The notes below the pieces were generated by a model, which saw only the letters and a list, made by a program, of their open reading frames with translations, searched no databases and was not told where the DNA came from. A stretch of DNA of 64,000 bases from Rhodococcus ruber NBRC 15591. GTDB lineage: Bacteria > Actinomycetota > Actinomycetes > Mycobacteriales > Mycobacteriaceae. Positions 1 to 11,787 of the stretch are shown here, piece by piece (positions within the stretch are counted from its first letter, which is position 1; each line of letters opens with the position of its first letter). A program made the translations under genes and the position numbers. The DNA lies in the NCBI RefSeq assembly GCF_001894945.1, contig NZ_BCXE01000022.1, positions 186,001-250,000 of the forward strand. Reading direction: 5' to 3'.

Positions 1-1
1 C

Positions 2-658
2 GGCTCGACCGTCAACCTCGTGCGTTCCGGCGTCTCGGCCGGCAAGGCGTTCCGGTTCGCCGCCAAGAGCGCCCCGTCCCCCGCGGCCCAGCTGGCCACC
101 GCCCTCGGCGCCTTCGGCTGGCTTTCGCACAATCTGGACGCCGTCGTGGTGATGGGCGACGGGTTCGTCGCGCGCGACCGCTCGCACGTGCAGTCCATCG
201 CGGACAGCCTCGCCGCGAAACTCGGGGTACGCACCCTCGTCGGACCCGGTCCCGAGCAGACCGCCGCCCTCGGGGCCGCCATCCTCGCGGCCGGCTTCAC
301 ACCCGCACGCGTGGTCAAGGCGCGGATCGGACTGCCCCCGTCGTACGACGTCACCGATGTTCTCACCGGTGGCATTCCGCGCATCCGTGAACTCGAGGCG
401 GCCGAGCGTGCCCGGGCCGAAGCGGCGGCCGAACGGGACAGGGCAGCGGGCGCACCCGCGAGCCCCGCACCCGTTCCCGCGACGACCGGCGCCGACCACC
501 GATCCGGCGACGCGCGGCCCGAGGACGGCGACGCCGACGACACCGCCGGCGCGACGCTCACCTCCACCGCGACGCCGCCGAGCCGCAACTACTCGGCGAT
601 CGGAGCCGTGGTCGCGGTGATCCTGTTGCTGGCCTTCGCGGCCGTCGCGCTGCTCTGA
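2..658 (+). CDS. C-terminal part of a membrane-anchored protein, possibly Hsp70/actin-fold
   Basis: The reading frame is already open at the left edge, so the gene is 5'-truncated and its true start lies outside the window. About 219 residues remain. The first ~100 contain a stretch ending in GPGPEQTAALGAAILA, which resembles the end of the actin-like ATPase fold of Hsp70-type proteins (the 'ALGAA' helix). It continues into a charged Glu/Ala/Arg segment, a Pro/Ala/Thr/Asp-rich linker, and a single hydrophobic segment of about 19 residues at the extreme C-terminus that looks like a tail anchor. The fold assignment is an inference from this short motif and could be wrong. It is convergent with the R2lox gene, 9 bases away. 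Confidence 0.45.
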   Translation, partial: GSTVNLVRSGVSAGKAFRFAAKSAPSPAAQLATALGAFGWLSHNLDAVVVMGDGFVARDRSHVQSIADSLAAKLGVRTLVGPGPEQTAALGAAILAAGFTPARVVKARIGLPPSYDVTDVLTGGIPRIRELEAAERARAEAAAERDRAAGAPASPAPVPATTGADHRSGDARPEDGDADDTAGATLTSTATPPSRNYSAIGAVVAVILLLAFAAVALL

Positions 659-667
659 CCGCCCGGT

Positions 668-1627
668 TCAGTTCTCCGCGAGGCTGGTCAGCACCGCGGC
701 ATCCTCCGCACCGAACTTGTCCTCGAGGACCTCGGGGCTGTAGTCGAGATCGATCTCCTCGACGGGCCGGCCCCGGGCGGATTCGATGGCCCCGAGCCGT
801 CGCTGGGCGCGGTCGGCGGCGTAGGAGACGAACTCGTCGGGATCGAGACCGAAGGGCTGTTCTTCGAACTGGTCGTTGACCCACTGGATCATGCCGAGCG
901 CGAGCGGCAGCAACTCCCCCATGCGCTGCTGCACGACATCCCAGTTCGAGTCGTCGGCGGCGACGTGGCGGCGGCACGTGAAGGTTCCCCATGCCATGTG
1001 CCGGCGTTCGTCGTCGCCGATCCGGCGCACGAGTTCCTGCATCCCGGGCAGGATCCCGCGTTTCGTGCACACCTTCTGCCAGGCGTAGTACCCGGTGAGG
1101 GCGAGGCTGCCCTCGATGACGTGGTTGTAGGTGACGCTGGCGCGGACCTGGCTGGCGGGGCTCGGATCGGTCTCGAGGACACGCAACGAGTGGGGCAGTT
1201 CCTCGTAGAACAGCTGCCGGTAGTAGGGGTTGTCCGCGACGTAGGGGTGCAGGTCCGCGGTCAGGCCCACCGCGTCCATCCACAGCCGGAAGACCTGGGT
1301 GTGCTTGGCCTCCTCGAAGCAGAACTGGGTCAGGTACATCTCGTCGCCGAGACGGCCCTCGGCGGCCATCGCCCGCAGGAACGGCTGGATGTCCTGGGTG
1401 ACGGCTTCCTCACCGGCCACGAACTGTGCGACGAGATAGGTGGCGCTGCGGTGCTGCTCGCTGTTGAGCTCGTTCCAGTCGGCGGCGTCGCGGCTGAAGT
1501 CCAGATCGAGCGGATCCCAGAACTTCGCGTTGCCCTTCGCGAACAGCCGCAGCGGGAAGGCGTCCCAGTGCAGTCCCCCCGCGCGCAGGGTTCCGAAGCC
1601 CTGACGTTCCGGCAGTGCTGTAGTCAT
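668..1627 (-). CDS. R2-like ligand-binding oxidase (R2lox, Mn/Fe)
   Basis: A 319-residue ferritin-fold protein of the R2lox family, related to ribonucleotide reductase R2 but proposed to be a two-electron oxidase with a bound long-chain ligand (M. tuberculosis Rv0233 is the reference). The full metal set is visible: Glu73, Glu106-x-x-His109, Glu172, Glu207-x-x-His210. Val76 and Tyr167 are present at the positions that form the Val-Tyr ether cross-link in this family. All of these sit five residues later than in Rv0233. The ATG at 1627 is chosen because a GAGGAAAGG Shine-Dalgarno stretch precedes it and the protein begins as expected; the frame is open 40 codons further upstream without homology. 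Physiological substrate unknown. Confidence 0.93.
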   Translation of the reverse strand: MTTALPERQGFGTLRAGGLHWDAFPLRLFAKGNAKFWDPLDLDFSRDAADWNELNSEQHRSATYLVAQFVAGEEAVTQDIQPFLRAMAAEGRLGDEMYLTQFCFEEAKHTQVFRLWMDAVGLTADLHPYVADNPYYRQLFYEELPHSLRVLETDPSPASQVRASVTYNHVIEGSLALTGYYAWQKVCTKRGILPGMQELVRRIGDDERRHMAWGTFTCRRHVAADDSNWDVVQQRMGELLPLALGMIQWVNDQFEEQPFGLDPDEFVSYAADRAQRRLGAIESARGRPVEEIDLDYSPEVLEDKFGAEDAAVLTSLAEN

Positions 1628-1774
1628 GAGCGTGCCGCCTTTCCTCGACCCGGATGGACGCGTGTCCTGACGGTAGCGCCATTTCGGCCGGGTGTGACGG
1701 GAACCATACAAACTGTAGGTACGGCGGTGCCCCGGCCGGGATTCCACGCGGATCCCGGCCGGGAGCAGGCTCCG

Positions 1775-2959
1775 TCAGCCCTCGAACAGGGTGTCACCCG
1801 GGTATCCCCCGGGACCGAATCCGGGTGGGACGGCGAACACCGCCGACCCGACCGGGGTGATCCACGGGTTCAGCGCGTCGTGCTCGGCGAGCCGCTGTTG
1901 CACCGGGACGAACTGCGCGTCCACGTCGGCCTGGTACGCCGCGAACAACAGTCCGGCGCCGTCCGGGTCGTCGTAGTTGTAGCCGCGTCGCAGGAACTGC
2001 TCGTTCGCGTTCCGGGGCCGCGCCCGGGCGACGTGCGATTCCGGAGGGATCACCGGAATGCCGTGGACGTCGGTGGCGGCGAAGTCCGGATCGTCGTGCT
2101 CCCGGCTGCCGGTCAGCGGCGCCCCGGCGGCCAGGTCCCGGCCCACCGCGAGCTCCCGGGCGGGCCGGTCGAGCTCGTCCCACGTGTCGAGTTCCATGCG
2201 GATTCGCCGCAACACCAGGGACGTGCCCCCGGCCAGCCAGGCCGGGGCGCCGGGATTCCACACCTGCCGGTCGAAGTCCGTGCTTCCCGCGGCCGGGTTG
2301 ACGGTGCCGTCGACCTGACCCATCAGGTTGCGCATCGTGGTCCCGGTGGGCTTGGTGCCCACCGCGTTGCGGAATCCGCGCTGGATCCAGCGCACCGTGG
2401 CCAGCGATCGCACGCTCTTGGCGAGCGTGCGAGTCGCATGCGAGACGGTGACCGGGTCGTCGGCACATACCTGCAGCAGGAGGTCACCGCCCGACCAGCG
2501 CTCCTCGAGGCGATCGATCGAGAACGCCGGCAGCGGCCGCAGCCACTCCGGCCGCTGCGCCTCGAGACCGGCCACGTCGAACACGGCAGGGCCGAATCCG
2601 ACCGTCACGGTCAGCCGCGCGGGATCGAGGGCGAGTTCGGGCTCGGTGTCGCCGAGGGCGGGACTGCCCCCGGCCAGCCGGCGACCGTCCTCGGCCCACA
2701 CCTTCATGATCCCGACCAGCGCGCGACGGTCGAGTCCCGGACGCAGATCCAGCGCGACGAAGGCGGCGAAGGCCTGCGGGTCGGTGTCGATGCCGGCCTG
2801 GTGCACGCCGTGGAAGGCGACCGTGCGCCCACCGGTGGGCTCGGGCTCCCGCGTGGCGGCGTACCCGAGACCCGTCCCGACTCCGGCCGCGCCGATGCCG
2901 GCGGCGCCCAGGACGGCGGCGCCGCCACCGAGGAGACGCCGCCGGCTCAGCTCAGCCAC
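1775..2959 (-). CDS. Tat-exported DyP-type heme peroxidase (EfeB/DtpA-like)
   Basis: A 394-residue dye-decolourising peroxidase. The N-terminus carries a twin-arginine signal (SRRRLLGG at residues 5-12, followed by an Ala/Gly-rich hydrophobic stretch), so it should be exported folded with heme. The family GxxDG motif is GQVDG at 214-218, and the probable proximal heme ligand is His309 in ESHVARARP. The C-terminal segment (FAAYQADVDAQFVPVQ...) is typical of the EfeB/deferrochelatase branch. Its start overlaps the end of the upstream PCu(A)C lipoprotein gene by 8 bases, so the two are translationally coupled. In Streptomyces a similar DyP (DtpA) works with a PCu(A)C-type chaperone in extracytoplasmic copper handling; the pairing here suggests the same, but no EfeO/EfeU genes are present. 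Confidence 0.9.
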   Translation of the reverse strand: MAELSRRRLLGGGAAVLGAAGIGAAGVGTGLGYAATREPEPTGGRTVAFHGVHQAGIDTDPQAFAAFVALDLRPGLDRRALVGIMKVWAEDGRRLAGGSPALGDTEPELALDPARLTVTVGFGPAVFDVAGLEAQRPEWLRPLPAFSIDRLEERWSGGDLLLQVCADDPVTVSHATRTLAKSVRSLATVRWIQRGFRNAVGTKPTGTTMRNLMGQVDGTVNPAAGSTDFDRQVWNPGAPAWLAGGTSLVLRRIRMELDTWDELDRPARELAVGRDLAAGAPLTGSREHDDPDFAATDVHGIPVIPPESHVARARPRNANEQFLRRGYNYDDPDGAGLLFAAYQADVDAQFVPVQQRLAEHDALNPWITPVGSAVFAVPPGFGPGGYPGDTLFEG

Positions 2960-3461
2960 CGTGGTTCGCCCCCGCGCCGGCGCTCGGCTGGTAGTTCTCC
3001 TGCGCGCCGGAGAAGTCGCGGACCTGTGCGGTGAACTCGGTCGTCGAACCGTCCTCGAAGGTCAGCTCGAAGGTCACTTCGGTACCGGGCAGGACCGGCT
3101 CGACGAGGTCCATCAGCATCAGATGGTCGTTGCCGGGGGCGAGCGAATGGGTGCTGTGCGCGGGAATGACCAGTCCGTCCGCCTTCTCGCGCATCACCAT
3201 GGCGCCGCCGTCGCCGGCCGCCATCTCGTGGATCTCGGTCCGTGCCGAACTGGGGCTGGCAGCGGAGACGATGTGGATGTCGGTGTCGCCGGTGTTCTCG
3301 AGTTCGGCGAATGCACCGGTCATGCCGGATTCGGCGGCCTTCGCCCACGCCGAGGAGACGGTGAGCGAGTCCGCGGACGCGGCGGCGGGCTCGTCGGACG
3401 AGCATCCGGCGGCGAGCAGGGTCGCGGCCGCGGCGGCAGCGAGGAACAGGGTCTTCTTCAT
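2952..3461 (-). CDS. PCu(A)C-family copper chaperone lipoprotein
   Basis: A 169-residue extracytoplasmic copper(I)-binding protein. Residues 1-20 form a lipoprotein signal ending in the lipobox LAAGC, with Cys20 as the acylated residue. The mature part contains the spaced His/Met set of the family: His78, Met80, Met88/Met90, His113, Met115/Met117, close to the H(M)X10MX21HXM signature. The family delivers copper to secreted or membrane cuproproteins such as the cytochrome oxidase CuA site. The gene overlaps the DyP peroxidase start and lies 79 bases after a His-containing membrane protein gene on the same strand, so a three-gene transcript is likely. No Sco homologue is nearby. Confidence 0.88.
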   Translation of the reverse strand: MKKTLFLAAAAAATLLAAGCSSDEPAAASADSLTVSSAWAKAAESGMTGAFAELENTGDTDIHIVSAASPSSARTEIHEMAAGDGGAMVMREKADGLVIPAHSTHSLAPGNDHLMLMDLVEPVLPGTEVTFELTFEDGSTTEFTAQVRDFSGAQENYQPSAGAGANHGG

Positions 3462-3540
3462 GGGGATTCTCCGTTATCGGTCCGAGGGCGCACGGGTGCG
3501 CGCGGTCACCGCGGGGCGCGGTGACCGAGAGGGGTCGGGT

Positions 3541-4041
3541 TCAGACCGTGACGGGAGGGCCGCGAGTGCCGAGACCGGCGGCGACGAGCAGTCCCCGGCG
3601 GAGCCGGGGACGGTGGACGACGGGCGTCCACGCGGGGACGGCGACGGGCGCCGGCGCGAACGACATGGGGACCGCGCGAGCGAGGGCGGCCAGCCCGACC
3701 CGGCAACCGTGTTCGGCACCACGGACGAGTAGCGCCGCGACGACGATTGCCCCGGCGTGCGCGGCGAGCATGCCCGGACCGGGGACGTGGACGTGCCCCG
3801 CATCGAGGGAGAGGGCGCCGTGACCGACCACCTGACCGGCGGCGAGCACGCCGACGATCGGCACGCGAGTGCCCGCGGCGAGCAGGCCCACCGTCATGGC
3901 GGCCGCCAAGAGCAGGACCGCCGGCGCCTGCCCCGGGACGGAACCGCCGGCGAGGGCATGGGCGGCGATGCTCACCGCACCCGACATGCCGCCGACGAAG
4001 GCACCGCGCACGCGCGCGACGACTTCGTTCTCGGCAGACAT
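3541..4041 (-). CDS. Multi-pass membrane protein of unknown function, next to copper genes
   Basis: A 166-residue protein with several hydrophobic segments: roughly residues 12-30, 36-55, 58-75 and 90-108. The remainder is Pro/Arg-rich. Histidines cluster in the predicted loop GHGALSLDAGHVHVPGPG and in AAHAG, which could bind metal. I do not recognise the family. The start at 4041 (ATG, MSAENEVV) is preferred; the frame is open for 14 more codons, but those read through a region resembling a promoter. Position upstream of the PCu(A)C and DyP genes suggests a role in copper or heme-peroxidase handling, by context only. An AT-rich stretch lies just upstream at about 4053-4085. Confidence 0.6.
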   Translation of the reverse strand: MSAENEVVARVRGAFVGGMSGAVSIAAHALAGGSVPGQAPAVLLLAAAMTVGLLAAGTRVPIVGVLAAGQVVGHGALSLDAGHVHVPGPGMLAAHAGAIVVAALLVRGAEHGCRVGLAALARAVPMSFAPAPVAVPAWTPVVHRPRLRRGLLVAAGLGTRGPPVTV

Positions 4042-4161
4042 GCAGCCAGGATACGCGCCCTTTACTACGGGGAGTAGTAACAACGCTCACAAGGGGGCGC
4101 CCGCCAGGGAGTCCGACCCGACCCGCGGAGAGCCCGGCGGTGCACGCAGTGCGTGGCTCGT

Positions 4162-4177
4162 CGTTTCACGTGAAACC
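4162..4177. other. parS centromere-like site (outlying copy)
   Basis: CGTTTCACGTGAAACC, a perfect 14-base palindrome core (GTTTCACGTGAAAC) identical to the parS sites near parA/parB in this window. It lies about 27 kb from the main cluster, in the intergenic region before the DJ-1/MarR operon. ParB binds this consensus in many bacteria. Confidence 0.85.
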
Positions 4178-4193
4178 AGCCGGCGCACAGTCG

Positions 4194-4232
4194 CCTATTG
4201 ACAATAGGCTGTCATATTGACAGCATATTGTC
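4194..4232. promoter_or_regulatory. Paired palindromes, probable MarR operator
   Basis: Two adjacent inverted repeats occupy this AT-rich stretch: CCTATTG-A-CAATAGG (4194-4208) and CTGTCA-TAT-TGACAG (4209-4223). The motif TATTGACA occurs twice and TATTGTCA once, the last abutting the ATG at 4233. The arrangement looks like an autoregulatory operator for the MarR protein encoded by the second gene of the operon. No Shine-Dalgarno sequence is visible before the ATG, so the mRNA may be leaderless. Confidence 0.65.
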
Positions 4233-4844
4233 ATGATTGAGACCGTGCATGTGGCCGTGTACAACACCTTCGCCGATTGGGAGGTCGGCCACGCGATCGC
4301 CCATATCAACAAGCCTCTCTGGCACAAACACCCCGGCCGGTACACCGTCGCCACGGTCGGCACCACGCTCGAACCCGTCACCACCATGGGCGGAATCCGC
4401 ATCCTTCCCGACACCACCCTGGACGAGGTGCGGCCCGACAACAGCGCGATGCTCGTCCTGGCGGGCAACGACATCTGGAACACCGAGCAGTTCACCCCCT
4501 TCGCCGACCGGGCGCGTGAGTTCCTCGAGGCCGGGGTTCCGGTGGCCGCGATCTGCGGGGCCACGGGCGGGCTCGCCCTCGCCGGCCTGCTCGACGACCG
4601 CGCGCACACGAGCAACGCCGCCGAGTTCCTGGCCGGGCTGGGGTACGCCGGCGGCGACCTCTATCGCGACGAACCGGCCGTCACCGATCGGAATCTGATC
4701 ACCGCGAGCGCCACCGCCCCCGTCGAGTTCGCCCGCGCGATCCTCGAACGCCTGGAGGTGTTCGAACCGCACGTCCTCGAATCCTGGTTCAAGCTCTACG
4801 GCCGACGCGACCCCGCCGGCTTCTACGAACTCATGGCCGGATGA
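4233..4844 (+). CDS. DJ-1/PfpI family protein
   Basis: A 203-residue class I glutamine-amidotransferase-like fold. The nucleophile elbow is AICGATGG with Cys108; the acidic partner expected near the N-terminus is Glu17 in the DWE segment. The residue after the cysteine is Gly rather than His, so it is of the DJ-1/PfpI type and not a true amidotransferase. Members act as glyoxalases, proteases, deglycases or isonitrile hydratases; the substrate cannot be read from sequence. It starts immediately after the operator palindromes and overlaps the MarR gene by 4 bases (ATGA), so the pair is one operon. Confidence 0.85.
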   Translation: MIETVHVAVYNTFADWEVGHAIAHINKPLWHKHPGRYTVATVGTTLEPVTTMGGIRILPDTTLDEVRPDNSAMLVLAGNDIWNTEQFTPFADRAREFLEAGVPVAAICGATGGLALAGLLDDRAHTSNAAEFLAGLGYAGGDLYRDEPAVTDRNLITASATAPVEFARAILERLEVFEPHVLESWFKLYGRRDPAGFYELMAG

Positions 4845-5293
4845 GCGAGCGCCCGGAACAGGAACTGCTCAGCGGCCTCGCCCTGACGTCGTTCCGGCTC
4901 AACGGTCAGTTCCTCGAGGTGGCCGAGACGCTGGCACGTCCGTCCGGTCTCACGGCGGCGTGGTGGCAGGTCCTCGGTGCCGTGCTGCACGATCCCCTGC
5001 CGGTCGCCGGCATCGCCCGGGCGATGGGGATCACCCGCCAGAGCGTGCAGCGGATCGCCGACCTGCTGGTCGAGCGCGGCCTCGCCGAGTACCTGCCCAA
5101 CCCCGCCCATCGGCGCGCCAAGCTCGTCACGCCGACCCCCGCGGGCCGTGCGGCGGTGACCGGGATCGATCCGGCGCACGCCGCCTTCGCCCGGCGCCTG
5201 GCCGATGCCGTGGGCGAGGAAGGTCTGGCCGCCACGCTCACCGCGATGCGGCAGCTCTCGGCGGTCCTCGACGAACTCACCGAGCAGGTGTGA
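4841..5293 (+). CDS. MarR-family transcriptional regulator
   Basis: A 150-residue winged-helix regulator. The recognition region is at about residues 55-90: GIARAMGITRQSVQRIADLL followed by a wing containing NPAHRRAKLVTPT, where the Asp/Arg-type wing tip of MarR proteins is expected. It overlaps the upstream DJ-1 gene by ATGA and probably represses the operon through the palindromes at 4194-4223. The inducing ligand is unknown. It is followed directly by a strong hairpin. Confidence 0.88.
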   Translation: MSERPEQELLSGLALTSFRLNGQFLEVAETLARPSGLTAAWWQVLGAVLHDPLPVAGIARAMGITRQSVQRIADLLVERGLAEYLPNPAHRRAKLVTPTPAGRAAVTGIDPAHAAFARRLADAVGEEGLAATLTAMRQLSAVLDELTEQV

Positions 5294-5300
5294 GCACAGA

Positions 5301-5343
5301 CGACGGCAGGCCCGGACATCGGTGCTGTCCGGGCCTGCCGTCG
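5301..5343. terminator. Strong bidirectional hairpin terminator
   Basis: A perfect 18-bp stem: CGACGGCAGGCCCGGACA at 5301-5318 pairs with its complement at 5326-5343, with a 7-base loop. It separates the MarR gene (plus strand) from tRNA-Ala (minus strand) and can end both transcripts. There is no long T-run, as is common in actinobacteria. Confidence 0.85.
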
Positions 5344-5351
5344 AATCGTTG

Positions 5352-5424
5352 TGGAGCCTAGGAGATTCGAACTCCTGACATCTGCCTTGCAAAGGCAGCG
5401 CTCTACCAACTGAGCTAAGGCCCC
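5352..5424 (-). tRNA. tRNA-Ala (anticodon TGC)
   Basis: Read on the minus strand, the 73-base sequence folds as a cloverleaf: acceptor GGGGCCT/AGGCTCC with discriminator A, a D-arm beginning TTAGCTCAG, anticodon stem CTGCC/GGCAG with loop TTTGCAA (anticodon TGC), and T-loop GTTCGAATC. The 3' CCA is not encoded. Proximity to tRNA-Ile(GAT) and gyrA is the usual order in mycobacteria and relatives. Confidence 0.97.
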
Positions 5425-5434
5425 GTCTGCCGCC

Positions 5435-5536
5435 TCAGCGGGCGGTGACCTCGTGCCATTCGTCCTCGCTCCGCAACATCCGGGCGAGTCCGACGGTCAC
5501 CAGCACCACGGTTCCCACAAGGAGAAGAACCTTCAT
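5435..5536 (-). CDS. 33-residue DLW-39-like microprotein
   Basis: A short gene between the two tRNAs encoding a 33-residue peptide. It begins MKVLLLVGTVVLVTVGLARM (a single hydrophobic helix) and ends in an acidic/aromatic tail, SEDEWHEVTAR. The start ATG at 5536 has GAAAGGG upstream at a reasonable distance. Small proteins of this shape (hydrophobic N-terminus, acidic tail with a conserved Trp) occur beside tRNA-Ile/tRNA-Ala and gyrA in other Mycobacteriales, where they are called DLW-39 family. Here the DLW-like motif reads DEW. The assignment rests on memory of that family and on position. Function unknown. Confidence 0.7.
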   Translation of the reverse strand: MKVLLLVGTVVLVTVGLARMLRSEDEWHEVTAR

Positions 5537-5562
5537 GCTCGCTGCCCTTTCGGCACGGGGAG

Positions 5563-5636
5563 TGGGCCTAGGAGGACTTGAACCTCCGACCTCTTCGTTA
5601 TCAGCGAAGCGCTCTAACCGCCTGAGCTATAGGCCC
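5563..5636 (-). tRNA. tRNA-Ile (anticodon GAT)
   Basis: A 74-base cloverleaf on the minus strand: acceptor GGGCCTA/TAGGCCC with discriminator A, D-arm TAGCTCAGGCGGTTAGAGC, anticodon stem CTTCG/CGAAG with loop CTGATAA (anticodon GAT), and T-loop GTTCAAGTC. CCA is not encoded. It lies directly downstream of the DUF3566 gene. Confidence 0.97.
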
Positions 5637-5711
5637 TCGAACCGAGTTGGAACACTACCCCACCGAGCCGGGAAGTCCAAAATCGGCTCGGTGGGGACTC
5701 GTTTCCCCAGC

Positions 5712-6878
5712 TCAGTCCGGGTCCGCGAGGGTCACCTGCACGCCGCCGACGAGGTCGGTGCACAGGTTGTAGATGAAGGCTCCCAGAGTGGCCAGGGCCG
5801 TGAACAGGATCGTGTTGACCAGCCCGATCACCGTCGCGTACCCGAAGACCTGACCGGCGGTGATGAGGCCACCGCCACCGGTGTCGGACACCATGTCCGT
5901 GAACGCGCTGTTGAGCCGTTCCCACACGCCCATGCCTTCGAGCACGCCGTACAGCAGGCCGACGGCGACCATCCACACGAAGAACAACGAGACGGAGATC
6001 ACCGAGGAGATCTTCAGCATCGACCACGGATCGATGCGGCGCACCTGCACCGTCGCACGCAACGGCTCGCCCGCGACCGGAGCCGCCGTCGCGACCGGAG
6101 CAGCCGGCTGCGCGGCCGCCGGCTCTTCGACCGGCGCGGACGGCAGCGGATGCTTGACCGTGGACAGATCCGGCAGATCCTTCGCCAGGTCCTTGCGTTC
6201 GATGTGCCGCGTCGGACCGTCGATGACGGCGGCCTTCGTCTTGGCCGCCGACCGGTCCGCGCCAGCCGTGGGCGCGTTCATCGAGGCGGCCGCGGTGCCG
6301 GTGACGACCGGCCGGGTCGGGGGCGTCGCGGCGCCGGGCCGGTTCCCGGCCGGATTTCCGCCGGAACGAGCCGCCGGCTGCTTCGTCGGGCCCGGCTGCT
6401 GTCCACCCGGCTGCTGTCCACCCGGCTTCTGCCCGCCCGGCTTCTGTCCGCCCTGCTGCGCCGATCCGGCCGGATCGGTCCCGGGGCGCGCAGCGGACTT
6501 GTCACCGGCGGTGTCGCTCGGGGTGGGCACTACGGGACGTCCGGTCGAGGACGGTGCCTGACCCGGACGGGCCAGGTTCGTCTGCGGCACGTTCTGCGGG
6601 GTCTCCTGCTGATTCCCGCGCTGCCACGGAGGTGTGGGAGGCCCGCCCGGACGTTGCTGCCCGGGACGCGACGTCCCGCCCTCCGCCGTCGGGGGCTTGG
6701 CCGTGCCGTCGGCCGGCACGCCCGGGTTCGCTCCCGCCCCGGGGTTCCGGGCGGCACCGCCCGACGGCGTCGCTCCGCCGGCCGGCTTCCCGGGCACCTC
6801 TCGTCCGTTCTGACCCTTCGGCGGCTGCGCGGGCGGCGGACCCTGCTCGGCGCCGTTCGGTCCCTGGGGAGTGCTCAC
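5712..6878 (-). CDS. DUF3566 membrane protein (Rv0007-like)
   Basis: A 388-residue protein with a long, disordered Pro/Gly/Gln-rich N-terminal half, including a tandem GGQKP/GGQQP repeat near residues 150-170, and a C-terminal DUF3566 domain. The domain begins around VRRIDPWSMLKISSVISVSL and has two hydrophobic segments. Proteins of this family follow gyrA in mycobacteria, and the same order holds here. The GTG start at 6878 abuts the gyrA TAA, with AAGGAG overlapping the end of gyrA, so it is co-transcribed with gyrA. Function is not established; envelope or division links have been suggested for the neighbourhood in mycobacteria. Confidence 0.88.
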   Translation of the reverse strand: MSTPQGPNGAEQGPPPAQPPKGQNGREVPGKPAGGATPSGGAARNPGAGANPGVPADGTAKPPTAEGGTSRPGQQRPGGPPTPPWQRGNQQETPQNVPQTNLARPGQAPSSTGRPVVPTPSDTAGDKSAARPGTDPAGSAQQGGQKPGGQKPGGQQPGGQQPGPTKQPAARSGGNPAGNRPGAATPPTRPVVTGTAAASMNAPTAGADRSAAKTKAAVIDGPTRHIERKDLAKDLPDLSTVKHPLPSAPVEEPAAAQPAAPVATAAPVAGEPLRATVQVRRIDPWSMLKISSVISVSLFFVWMVAVGLLYGVLEGMGVWERLNSAFTDMVSDTGGGGLITAGQVFGYATVIGLVNTILFTALATLGAFIYNLCTDLVGGVQVTLADPD

Positions 6879-10664
<3,786 letters not shown>

Positions 10665-10814
10665 GAGCTCCTTCTTCTACTCGGCTCGAACGCCGCGGAC
10701 TTCCGTCCGGCGCGCGTCTCGCAACCACCCGAGTCTATAGGTGCAGGTCAGCTCGCACACCGACCGATGCGGCGATTCCGCTCGGCCGGTCCGTCCCGGC
10801 GTCCGAAATTTCCT

Positions 10815-11633
10815 TCACGAGCGCCCCGGAACGGAGGCGTCGTCGTCGGTGGCCCAGCGGGCGAACTCCTCCTCCAGTGCCATGTCACCCCGGCTGGGGG
10901 CGAGCAGCAGCGCGGCGATCGGCACGGCGAGAACGGCGATGCCGAGCACGAAGGAGGGGAACAGCAGTGCGGTGACGGTCCGGCCCGACGGCAGCGGGAC
11001 GGTCGGATCGACCTCGACGCGCACGCCGGCCATGCCGGTGTAGTGCAGTGCGACGACCGCGCAGCCCATGAGCAGGGCGGCCGGGACGCGGAGCACCCAT
11101 CGATCCGCGGTCTGCGCGAGCCACAGGGCGACCGTGGCCGCGACGACACCGATGGCCACCGAGGCGACGACGAAGCTCGGGTCGTGCTCGAGCGAGCCCT
11201 GGATCCGGATGGCCCACATGCCGCTGTAGTGCATGAGGCTGACCGCGAGTCCCATCCCGAGGCCGCCGACGAGCAGGCGGGCGAAGGACGGCACGCGGTT
11301 CACCCACGCGGCACGGGAGCTGACGAGCCAGAGCCCGAACCAGGTGGCGGCCACCGACAGCGCGACGGAGAAGACCGTCGGCCCCAGGGCGTACCGAACT
11401 GCGGTACCGGGAATGTCGAAGCCCATCATCCCGATGAAGTGCATGAGCCAGACGGCCACACCGCCCACCGACAGGGCGGCCATGGCCATCCAGCGGCGAT
11501 GGCCGCGGTCGGTGGGCGCGGTCAGCGACTGACGGGCGCAGGAGAGACCGACGAACGATCCGACGACGGAGGTGGCATAGGCGAGGAAGAACACCCACAT
11601 CCCCATGGAGAAGTGGTGCATTTCGTGGGACAT
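10815..11633 (-). CDS. MHYT-domain membrane protein (second of two)
   Basis: A 272-residue integral membrane protein with about seven hydrophobic helices. Repeated MHYT-type motifs are LMHFIGM, LMHYSGM and ALHYTGM, in a predicted membrane environment. MHYT domains are proposed to bind copper or another metal and to sense O2, CO or NO. Family members often carry GGDEF/EAL or kinase output; here there is none, only a short C-terminal tail (EEEFARWATDDD). The start ATG at 11633 (MSHEMHHFSMGM) is chosen over an upstream in-frame extension because family similarity begins there. It follows a paralogous gene and closes the conservon operon, 150 bases before gyrA. Confidence 0.85.
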   Translation of the reverse strand: MSHEMHHFSMGMWVFFLAYATSVVGSFVGLSCARQSLTAPTDRGHRRWMAMAALSVGGVAVWLMHFIGMMGFDIPGTAVRYALGPTVFSVALSVAATWFGLWLVSSRAAWVNRVPSFARLLVGGLGMGLAVSLMHYSGMWAIRIQGSLEHDPSFVVASVAIGVVAATVALWLAQTADRWVLRVPAALLMGCAVVALHYTGMAGVRVEVDPTVPLPSGRTVTALLFPSFVLGIAVLAVPIAALLLAPSRGDMALEEEFARWATDDDASVPGRS

Positions 11634-11787
11634 CGTGACCTTCCGAGCACGGCGCGCGAAGCGGTCCGTGCTCGTGGTGGCGCGCCTCACCGAATCGATA
11701 CGGGCTGCGACTCCGCCCCCCTCGACAGCGATCGGAGCGTATCGCATCGATGTAATTCGGGAGGGTCCCGGTCCCGCCCCCGTCCGA

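Noticed and set aside
965-3034. Long plus-strand open frame (689 codons) opposite the R2lox, DyP and PCu(A)C genes
   Set aside because: It is antisense to three genes with clear motifs; long antisense frames are expected at this GC content and the translation has no recognisable domain.
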